From: DATKMG01 sp035541995
GTDB taxonomy: Bacteria; Acidobacteriota; Terriglobia; Versatilivoradales; Versatilivoraceae
Direction of reading: 5' to 3'
Assembly: GCA_035541995.1 (NCBI GenBank)
Contig: DATKMG010000785.1
Coordinates: 1-11,776 of the forward strand
Length of the DNA stretch: 11,776 bases
Positions 6,300-11,776 of the stretch are shown piece after piece (positions within the stretch are counted from its first letter, which is position 1; each line of letters begins with the position of its first letter). The notes below the pieces were generated by a model. It was not told where the DNA came from, did no database searches, and saw nothing but the letters and a program-made list of their open reading frames with translations. The position numbers were made by a program, and so were the translations under genes.

Positions 6300-7472
6300 A
6301 TGTCAGCTTCATCCGAACCGGCAAGAAATGCGTTACCCATTCTTCCAGCGGTCACTGGCGGGCGTCTTGCCTCTCTCGATTTGTTTCGGGGCGCCACTAT
6401 CGCGGCCATGATCCTGGTCAACATTCCCGGGAACGAAGATGCCGCCTATTGGCCCCTAAAGCACGCCGAGTGGAACGGATGGACCCCCACAGATTTGATC
6501 TTCCCTTTCTTCCTCTTCATTGTCGGGGTCTCCCTCGTATTCTCGTTTGCATCCAGGCTCAAACGTGGCGATTCGAGGACAGCGCTTCTCCTTCATACCT
6601 TTCGTCGCAGTGCCATCATTGCTGCCATCGGGTTGGGTCTAAACGCGCTTTTTGCGATGGATTTCCGCATGCTGCGCATTCCCGGGGTTCTACAGCGAAT
6701 CGCTCTCTGCTACCTGGTCGCAGCCATTCTTTTCCTATGCTTGGGTCGCCAGGGCCGGGCCATGGTGGCTGGCGCACTACTTTTGGGTTATTGGATCCTG
6801 ATGTGTTTTGTTCCGGTTCCTGGATTCGGGTTGCCGGGACGAGACGTCCCCTTGCTCCACCCGGATTGGAACCTGGCAGCTTACCTTGATCGAAAACTTG
6901 TAATCGGGCAGCTCTACGAGGGAACTCGTGATCCGGAAGGCCTGCTGAGCACCTTGCCGGCAATTGCGACCACATTGTTGGGAGTATTTACAGGAGAATG
7001 GTTACGATCAAAGAATAGCCCCCAGAAAAAGGCCGCGTGGATGCTGATTTCTGGATTGGCAGGCCTGGCTCTCGGCTGTGTCTGGGGAGTCTGGTTCCCC
7101 ATCAACAAGAAATTGTGGACGAGTTCCTATGTGCTGTTTACGGGGGGATTTGCTCTGGTATGCCTCGCAGTCTGCTACTGGGCTAACGATATCAGGAATT
7201 GGCGCGGAGCCTGGACGAAGCCTTTTGTCATTTTCGGTGCGAACGCGATCGCAGCGTATATGATTCATATTATCCTGGCAGTGTGTATCTACAGTTTCCA
7301 TGCACAGCTCGACGGTCGCACCTTGAACGGACAAGACTACCTTTTCCAGCGTTTTTTTGCACCACTGACGGGGCCGAGTTTTGCATCGCTCCTGTACTCA
7401 GTCGCGTTCGTGCTGGTGTGCTTCTTGCCCATTTGGTTGATGTACCGTAAGCGGATCTTTCTCAAGGTCTAA
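6300..7472 (+). CDS. NagX/HGSNAT-like membrane acyltransferase
   Basis: ATG 6300 gives 390 residues, the usual length. There is no ribosome site, and the only upstream in-frame start (TTG 6234) lies inside a hairpin element, so the start is uncertain. The protein is polytopic with roughly ten hydrophobic segments. Family signatures are RLASLDLFRG (22-31) in the first helix, NIPGNEDAAYW (41-51) followed by KHAEWNGWTPTDLIFPFFLF (54-73), RIPGVLQRIA (126-135), LLSTLPAIATTLLG (215-228), FPINKKLWTSSYVLFTGG (266-283) and NAIAAYMIH (315-323). H55 in KHAEWNG matches the acetyl-carrying histidine of human heparan-alpha-glucosaminide N-acetyltransferase as I recall it. The family moves an acetyl group across the membrane from acetyl-CoA to an amino sugar. 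In bacteria it is often tied to glycan or chitin use, but no glycan genes are visible here. It appears monocistronic. Confidence 0.88.
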   Translation: MSASSEPARNALPILPAVTGGRLASLDLFRGATIAAMILVNIPGNEDAAYWPLKHAEWNGWTPTDLIFPFFLFIVGVSLVFSFASRLKRGDSRTALLLHTFRRSAIIAAIGLGLNALFAMDFRMLRIPGVLQRIALCYLVAAILFLCLGRQGRAMVAGALLLGYWILMCFVPVPGFGLPGRDVPLLHPDWNLAAYLDRKLVIGQLYEGTRDPEGLLSTLPAIATTLLGVFTGEWLRSKNSPQKKAAWMLISGLAGLALGCVWGVWFPINKKLWTSSYVLFTGGFALVCLAVCYWANDIRNWRGAWTKPFVIFGANAIAAYMIHIILAVCIYSFHAQLDGRTLNGQDYLFQRFFAPLTGPSFASLLYSVAFVLVCFLPIWLMYRKRIFLKV

Positions 7473-7823
7473 CCCGGCTTTGACAACCCCGGAGTGCCTC
7501 ATAATTGCAAATACCAGCGGGGGAATGGGGGTCGGCGCGTAGAAGTTAAATGATGATTGTTACAGTTTTCTGGGCAAAGAGGCGGGGGCACTCGATTCAA
7601 CTTGTGAGAATGTTTATGTTCTCAAAGGTTACCAGCTAGAATCATGCAAAGCGAGCAAAAGTCGTGGCCCTACGCACGGCCTCCGGCCTGACTCCTGGTT
7701 GCCTGGGCCGCCGGCGCGCTTCGGAAACCACAGAGTCAACCTGGCCAATTTCCCGGATAATTGGCCCCGGCGGTCCGTTATCAGGATCAATTCGCAGCTC
7801 ACCCCGGAACGTCAGCCTGCCCA
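7473..7823. other. non-coding stretch before brnTA, with two hairpins
   Basis: No gene is recognised. The open frame that continues upstream of brnT back to 7664 has no homologous look before Asn-Asp-Leu-Arg-Phe and lies 5' of the likely promoter. Two inverted repeats are clear: TGAGAA (7605-7610) / TTCTCA (7619-7624) with an 8-nt loop, and a perfect GGCCAATT (7743-7750) / AATTGGCC (7759-7766) with an 8-nt loop. Neither has a T-run. A degraded gene on either strand between 7640 and 7820 cannot be excluded. Confidence 0.4.
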
Positions 7824-7852
7824 TTGAAGAAGAAATACAATGTAATTATAAT
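7824..7852 (+). promoter_or_regulatory. sigma-70-type promoter of brnTA
   Basis: A perfect -10 hexamer TATAAT (7847-7852) lies exactly 17 bp after TTGAAG (7824-7829), a 4-of-6 match to TTGACA. Initiation 7 nt after the -10 would fall at about 7859, the G of the probable GTG start codon of brnT. Confidence 0.6.
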
Positions 7853-7860
7853 GTAATTGT
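7837..7860. promoter_or_regulatory. palindromic operator overlapping the brnTA -10 box
   Basis: The 24-bp site has dyad symmetry ACAAT-N3-ATTATAAT-N3-ATTGT (18 of 24 positions symmetrical). It also contains the direct repeat ATGTAATT at 7840 and 7851, 11 bp (one helical turn) apart. It covers the -10 box and the start point, the expected place for autorepression by a ribbon-helix-helix antitoxin such as BrnA. The role is inferred from position and symmetry. Confidence 0.55.
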
Positions 7861-8152
7861 GAACGATCTGCGATTCATTTGGGATCACCAGAAAGCCACC
7901 TCCAACAAAAGAAAACATGGAGTAACTTTTAGTGAAGCCGCTACGGTCTTTACGGATGAGAACGCCGTCGAATACCCCGACCCAGATCACTCCGAGGAGG
8001 AGGAACGCTTTATCATCCTTGGTTTGAGCGCTGGTTTGAGGGTTTTGGTGGTTTGTTACTGTTTCCGCCATAACCAAGCAACCATCCGGATTATCTCGGC
8101 GAGAAAAGCCACCCCTAAAGAAATTCGCTGGTATGGAGAGAAAGCTCAATGA
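7859..8152 (+). CDS. brnT: BrnT-family ribonuclease toxin
   Basis: GTG 7859 gives 97 residues, the usual BrnT size, starting MNDLRFIWD; the family typically begins with a short strand followed by W-D-x-x-K. No ribosome site precedes this codon. The predicted transcription start coincides with it, so leaderless translation is likely. Motifs seen are FIWDHQKATSNKRKHGVTF (6-24), AATVFTDENA (28-37), ERFIILG (49-55) and IRIISARKATPKEIRWY (76-92), which together define the family. BrnT is a RelE-fold ribonuclease that stops translation and is neutralised by BrnA. Its last codons overlap brnA by ATGA. The frame is also open upstream to 7664, but that extension lies before the promoter and looks unlike the family. 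Confidence 0.88.
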   Translation: MNDLRFIWDHQKATSNKRKHGVTFSEAATVFTDENAVEYPDPDHSEEEERFIILGLSAGLRVLVVCYCFRHNQATIRIISARKATPKEIRWYGEKAQ

Positions 8153-8364
8153 GAAAAGAATATGATTTTTCAAAAATGCCAGGCAAAAAGAACCCTTACG
8201 CTAAGCGGTTGAAGAAGCAAGTGACAATTCGCTTGGGACTGGATGCCATTGAATACTTCAAACAAATGTCTGACGCCACTGGCATTCCTTATCAAAGTCT
8301 GATTAATTCCTACTTGACTGACTGCGCCCGGAATCAAAGAAAATTGGTTATGACTTGGTCATAG
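8149..8364 (+). CDS. brnA: BrnA-family antitoxin (ribbon-helix-helix)
   Basis: ATG 8149 overlaps the brnT stop by 4 bp, with GGAGAG at 8135-8140, 8 nt upstream, and gives 71 residues. The N-terminus MRKEYDFSKMPGKKNPYAKR is the toxin-binding part typical of BrnA. KKQVTIRLGLDAIEYFKQMS followed by GIPYQSLINSYLTDCA is a compact ribbon-helix-helix DNA-binding fold (strand VTIRL, then two helices). It neutralises BrnT and, with it, is expected to repress the operon at the palindrome at 7837-7860. The C-terminus (RKLVMTWS) is short but within family range. Toxin-first order matches known brnTA operons. Confidence 0.9.
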   Translation: MRKEYDFSKMPGKKNPYAKRLKKQVTIRLGLDAIEYFKQMSDATGIPYQSLINSYLTDCARNQRKLVMTWS

Positions 8365-8386
8365 AACCCAATTCTCTCAAAATGCT

Positions 8387-8422
8387 AACAATCAGCCCGG
8401 CAACGAAGAGGCCGCCTACTGG
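8387..8422 (+). pseudogene. 36-bp vestige resembling the NagX/HGSNAT acyltransferase
   Basis: Read as codons from 8387, this gives N-N-Q-P-G-N-E-E-A-A-Y-W, close to N-I-P-G-N-E-D-A-A-Y-W of the acyltransferase gene (residues 41-51). Over 8396-8422 the DNA matches the acyltransferase gene at 24 of 27 positions. All three differences are at third codon positions (two silent, one Asp to Glu). No further similarity is seen on either side. It looks like a scrap of a paralogous gene left at a recombination junction just after brnA. Confidence 0.45.
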
Positions 8423-8430
8423 CGGTCAGC

Positions 8431-8739
8431 TTGAGTCTGTGGGCGCGCGGCTCATTCCCAAGAGGGGCGTTTCGCGTCACGGCCATGCCCGGCGGAAATT
8501 CGATCATCAGACGTGGTCCTTATCGCCTCGTTCGGCACCCGATGCACTCGGCCGTACTTCTCTTCATTTGGGCTGCGATCCTCAGCCGTCTGTCGCTCGT
8601 GAATGCGGCAATAGGCATAGCGGTTACAACGGTGATCGTCGCCAGGGTCATCGCTGAGGAACGCCTGCTTCGCGCCAAGTATCCGGAATACCGCGAGTAT
8701 GCCCAGACGACAAAAGCCCTCGTGCCGTACTTAGTGTAG
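8431..8739 (+). pseudogene. C-terminal half of an isoprenylcysteine carboxyl methyltransferase-like protein
   Basis: The frame is open from 8389 to a TAG at 8737-8739; the first possible start is TTG 8431, with no ribosome site. SLWARGSF, then IIRRGPYRLVRHPMHSAVLL, two hydrophobic helices, EERLLRAKYPEYREYA and LVPYL are the ordered signature of the ICMT/PEMT-like membrane methyltransferase family (RHP and EE bind S-adenosylmethionine). Family members usually have two to three further N-terminal membrane helices; these are missing, the sequence upstream being occupied by the acyltransferase-like scrap and brnA. It is therefore read as a 5'-truncated pseudogene. Some short family members exist, so residual function cannot be excluded. 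Confidence 0.65.
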
Positions 8740-9308
8740 GCGGAGGCAGAGCGGGCGGCCTAACCTTTGAATTGCACCCGTAAGTACGTAAGTAATGGCG
8801 TGACCTTCACTTCCATTGCACTGGCCCTACAATCAAAGTCCTACAATTATTCGCAGAAGAAATACAGTTTTTCGTATGGAATTAATCAAGAATCCAGAAA
8901 CCAGTATTAGCCAGTAGAACATTCTTGAGGTCTGAAATATCATAAGGACAGTGAATTAGACGAATTCTCACCTGACCTCAAGGAAGGGATATTGTCTGGT
9001 CACAAGCTTGCTTCTAACTCGTCGTATTAGCATCGTTTACATTCCCTCGGCGGCCATGACTTCTTGGCCTGGCCCTTCAGAACTTTCGAAGGCTCACGGC
9101 TAAGTCAAATCAAGGCATGATCCCAACATGAAGAATAAGTAGGTGAAAAGGGGCTTTCTCTTTTAGGCATCTGACCCTGATTGTCTGCTTGATCTTAATG
9201 GTTTCGGAGGTTCCTTGTGGAGGATGCAGTGGGTTGTACACGGTGTTGCTTATTACATGCGTCACACCGACGGGTAATTGAAATATCAGGTTAACAAGGA
9301 GGATTGCA
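8740..9308. other. non-coding region upstream of the Oar-like receptor
   Basis: No gene is recognised in this 569-bp stretch. It is more AT-rich than its neighbours. It contains a tandem 8-mer CGTAAGTA x2 (8779-8794) and, at its end, the receptor's ribosome site AAGGAGG (9296-9302). The receptor's promoter presumably lies here, but no hexamer pair stands out. A 25-codon GTG-initiated frame just before the receptor (ending near 9293) is judged chance. Confidence 0.45.
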
Positions 9309-11776
9309 ATGATGAGAAGGGACAGATTTTGCTTTTGGATACTGATGGGTTGTTTGGCCTTTGTATGGCCGTCTAATGTTTGGGCTGACGTTACCGGGTC
9401 TATCCTGGGCACGGTGACAGATTCGTCGTCTGCTATCATTCAGGGCGTTCGGGTTACCGCGACGAACCTCGATTTGAATCTGGTCAAGGAAACCTCGACA
9501 AACGAATCGGGGCAATACCGCCTGCTGGCGCTGCCAGTGGGACGATACAAAGTGGAAGCCTCATTTGCCGGTTTCCGAAATTTCGTCCAGACCGGGATTG
9601 TTCTTTCCGTCAACGACCAGCGCCGCGTTGATGTCGTTTTGCAGGTTGGCGAAGCCCAGCAGGAAGTGAGTGTAAGCGCCGAGGCACTCCAGGTGGAATC
9701 CACCAACACCCAACTGGGCGAGGTTATTGAAGAAAAAAAGATCCTGGAACTGCCGCTCAATGGTCGTGGGTACATAGGTCTTCTAGGTCTGCAACCGGGC
9801 GTGGCACCCGGTGGTACAAGAAATGAAGGCGCTGGAACCGTCTCGGTAAACGGTCAGCGGGAAAACAGCAATGGCTTTCTCGTGAATGGAGGCGATGTGT
9901 CCGGCGTGGGAAATTTCGAAGCGCAGATCCAGCCCAACTTGGATGCGGTCCAGGAGTTCCGGTTAATCACCAACAACTTCGATGCCGAATACGGACGGTT
10001 CAGCGGCGCCCTCATGAATACAGTTACCAAGAGCGGGTCTAACTCTATCCACGGCACCGTGTTTGAATTCCTCCGTAACGATGCTTTGGATGCGAGATCA
10101 TTTTTCGACTCAGATAAGCCGGGAAAGTTGCGGAAGAACCAGTTCGGGTATGCCGTGGGGGGTCCTGCCATTAAGGACAAGCTGTTCTGGTATACGGATT
10201 ACCAGGGTACCAGGCAACGTGACGCTGGATCGGCTGAAGAAATAACCGTGCTCTCAGCCGCAGAACGCGGAGGGAATGTCGGTGTGGCAAACCTGACGGG
10301 AAACGTAAACGGTCCCAACTGGGCGAATGTGCTTTCACAACGGCTCGGGTATGTAGTGCACGATGGAGAGCCGTACTCCCAAGTCTTCCCGAACGGTATC
10401 ATCCCGCAGTCGGCCTTCTCCTCTGCGGCTAAAGGAACCCTGCAGTTTATTCCGCAACCGAACAGGGGGGAGAACATATTTGCATCCAATGCTGACCCGA
10501 TAAGGACAACAGATGACATGTTCGGGAATCGCGTGGATTTCCTGAACAAGAAGACAGGCAATTGGTCCGTCTATTATTATTTTGACAGATCGGACTACCT
10601 AGACCCAAAGATGGGAGGAAGTTTCCCGGGTTTTGCAGGCTCCAACAATGGGACAAAGCAGCAGGCTACGGTCAGCAATACTCGCATATTCGGGCCCACC
10701 GCGGTCAACGAATTTCGCGTGAACTACACTCGCATACCCGTGAATATCGTTCCAGAAAGTGGGGCCCCGAGTCTGGAGAGCATGGGTTTCATCACAGGTA
10801 ATGACACGCTTGGCATCAACAACTCCGGGCCTACAGGCTATACCGGGGTACCCACTATCAATCTCAACCAAACCGGCTTTGGCTTTGGTACCGTGTCCCC
10901 CAGTATCCAAGCACAAAACACTTACCAGGTGGGGGATAGCTTCTCCAAGATCCACGGGCGTCATTCCCTTAAATTCGGCGGAGAATACCGCTATTACCAG
11001 ATGAACCAGCGGAACGCCGGCGGTCCTGTCGGGTCGTTTGATTTTAATGGAGCGGAAACCGGCTACGATGTGGCCGACTACCTTCTGGGAGCACCAGTAG
11101 ATTACGCGCAAAGCAGCCTGCAGCTTCTCGATTCGCGTAGCAAGTACGGCGCTGCCTATGCGCAAGATTCTTTCCGAGTCAAGCCCAACTTGACCTTGAA
11201 TTTCGGATTAAGGTGGGAGTTTAGCACGCCTTGGTATGACACCCAGGACAAGATCGTGACGATGATCCCAGGCCAGCAGTCCACCCAATACCCCACGGCA
11301 CCAACGGGCCTGCTTTATCCGGGTGACGCAGGGATTCCGAGAACCCTGGCGCCGACCCGATACAATAACTTTGCTCCCCGCCTCGGCATTGCCTGGTCGC
11401 CCACTAATTCTGACGGGTTCTTAGGAAAGCTCTTTGGCGGACCGGGTAAGACTAGCATTCGAATCGGTTCGGGGATGTTCTATACCGCCATCCAAGACCA
11501 GACGCTCTATTGGATTCTCGGAACGGCGCCCTTCGGCGAATACTGGGGATCGGCTGCTCCACCTCTGTTCGAAGAGCCCTTTAGAAGCAGGGCCGACGGA
11601 TCGTCCCAGGGGCAGAAATTTCCGTTCGTGATTCCGGCACCGGGAAGTCCTGAGGCCAAAAACTTTGACTTTACCGCCTACGAACCATTTGCCAGCACGC
11701 TTGGGTACTGGCACCAAAATGACCTTCCTTATGGAATACACTACAATTTCACGATCCAGCGTCAGCTGACCAGTTC
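9309..11776 (+). CDS. Oar-like TonB-dependent outer-membrane receptor, 3'-partial
   Basis: ATG 9309 (or the adjacent ATG 9312) follows AAGGAGG (9296-9302) at 6-nt spacing. The frame stays open to the right edge: 822 residues and still incomplete; relatives usually have 1,000-1,200. Residues 1-26 are a signal peptide ending NVWA. Residues ~28-115 form a carboxypeptidase-regulatory-like beta-sandwich (GSILGTVTDSS, GQYRLLALPVGRYKVEASFAGF). The plug-like region follows, with LPLNGRGYIGLLGLQPGV at 148-165, VSVNGQRENSNGFLVNGGD and FDAEYGRFSGALMNTVTKSG. Then come beta-barrel strands such as NQFGYAVGGPAIKDKLFWYTDYQ, YAQDSFRVKPNLTLNFGLRW and NNFAPRLGIAWSP. This architecture is greatly expanded in Acidobacteriota and is thought to import oligosaccharides or other large substrates; the ligand here is unknown. 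It stands alone on its strand after a long leader. Confidence 0.9.
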   Translation, partial: MMRRDRFCFWILMGCLAFVWPSNVWADVTGSILGTVTDSSSAIIQGVRVTATNLDLNLVKETSTNESGQYRLLALPVGRYKVEASFAGFRNFVQTGIVLSVNDQRRVDVVLQVGEAQQEVSVSAEALQVESTNTQLGEVIEEKKILELPLNGRGYIGLLGLQPGVAPGGTRNEGAGTVSVNGQRENSNGFLVNGGDVSGVGNFEAQIQPNLDAVQEFRLITNNFDAEYGRFSGALMNTVTKSGSNSIHGTVFEFLRNDALDARSFFDSDKPGKLRKNQFGYAVGGPAIKDKLFWYTDYQGTRQRDAGSAEEITVLSAAERGGNVGVANLTGNVNGPNWANVLSQRLGYVVHDGEPYSQVFPNGIIPQSAFSSAAKGTLQFIPQPNRGENIFASNADPIRTTDDMFGNRVDFLNKKTGNWSVYYYFDRSDYLDPKMGGSFPGFAGSNNGTKQQATVSNTRIFGPTAVNEFRVNYTRIPVNIVPESGAPSLESMGFITGNDTLGINNSGPTGYTGVPTINLNQTGFGFGTVSPSIQAQNTYQVGDSFSKIHGRHSLKFGGEYRYYQMNQRNAGGPVGSFDFNGAETGYDVADYLLGAPVDYAQSSLQLLDSRSKYGAAYAQDSFRVKPNLTLNFGLRWEFSTPWYDTQDKIVTMIPGQQSTQYPTAPTGLLYPGDAGIPRTLAPTRYNNFAPRLGIAWSPTNSDGFLGKLFGGPGKTSIRIGSGMFYTAIQDQTLYWILGTAPFGEYWGSAAPPLFEEPFRSRADGSSQGQKFPFVIPAPGSPEAKNFDFTAYEPFASTLGYWHQNDLPYGIHYNFTIQRQLTS

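Noticed and set aside
7664..7858. N-terminal extension of BrnT back to 7664
   Set aside because: It precedes the promoter, lacks family similarity, and would make BrnT about 65 residues too long.
8779..8794. Tandem 8-mer CGTAAGTA x2
   Set aside because: Two short copies only; not enough to call a repeat array or an iteron origin.
10599..11165. 188-codon leftward open frame
   Set aside because: It lies wholly inside the Oar-like receptor, has no domain signature, and is explained as the antisense shadow of a GC-biased coding sequence.
1..11776. CRISPR array, transposase, integrase or prophage genes
   Set aside because: No regularly spaced repeats and no protein with such signatures on either strand.

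Overview
The window looks like a chromosomal segment of an Acidobacteriota member. The evidence is the family mix: a large Oar-like outer-membrane receptor with an N-terminal carboxypeptidase-regulatory-like domain, a two-component-regulator propeller (Reg_prop) sensor fragment, a di-haem oxidoreductase (DHOR/DUF1111 family), and a NagX/HGSNAT-type membrane acyltransferase, all with good AGGAGG-type ribosome sites and moderate GC. This assignment is inference from family content, not from a marker gene. No rRNA, tRNA, CRISPR array, transposase or integrase is visible.

Layout. (1) 2-559, plus strand: 3' part of a Reg_prop sensor whose homology stops abruptly. (2) 637-2221, plus: secreted DHOR-family di-haem protein carrying one extra G in a G5 run. 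(3) 2316-2486, plus: 56-residue remnant of what looks like a second DHOR-type gene, ending just before a 109-bp palindromic element (2500-2608). (4) 2645-3520, minus: exported MBL-fold metal-dependent hydrolase. (5) 3521-4003: non-coding, with a nested set of competing hairpins. (6) 4004-5581, minus: Hsp70-family protein with an intact ATPase and a beta substrate domain but no helical lid. (7) 5582-6299: non-coding, with structured inverted-repeat elements. (8) 6300-7472, plus: NagX/HGSNAT-like acyltransferase. (9) 7824-8364, plus: BrnT/BrnA toxin-antitoxin pair with a promoter, an overlapping palindromic operator and possibly a leaderless start. (10) 8387-8739: two gene vestiges, a 36-bp scrap resembling the acyltransferase and the C-terminal half of an isoprenylcysteine-carboxyl-methyltransferase-like gene. 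(11) 8740-9308: non-coding. (12) 9309-11776, plus: Oar-like receptor that runs off the right edge.

How it fits together. There is no single pathway here. The MBL hydrolase and the Hsp70-like gene share a strand but are 483 bp apart, so an operon is doubtful. The only tight operon is brnT-brnA (ATGA overlap). Broken genes cluster at 2-559, 637-2486 and 8387-8739, and structured repeats fill the spaces between genes, which suggests an eroding accessory region. I see no convincing novel multi-gene system. The most distinctive signals are the brnTA promoter/operator geometry, the three competing hairpins at 3672-3756, the structured element at 6076-6249, and the lidless Hsp70.
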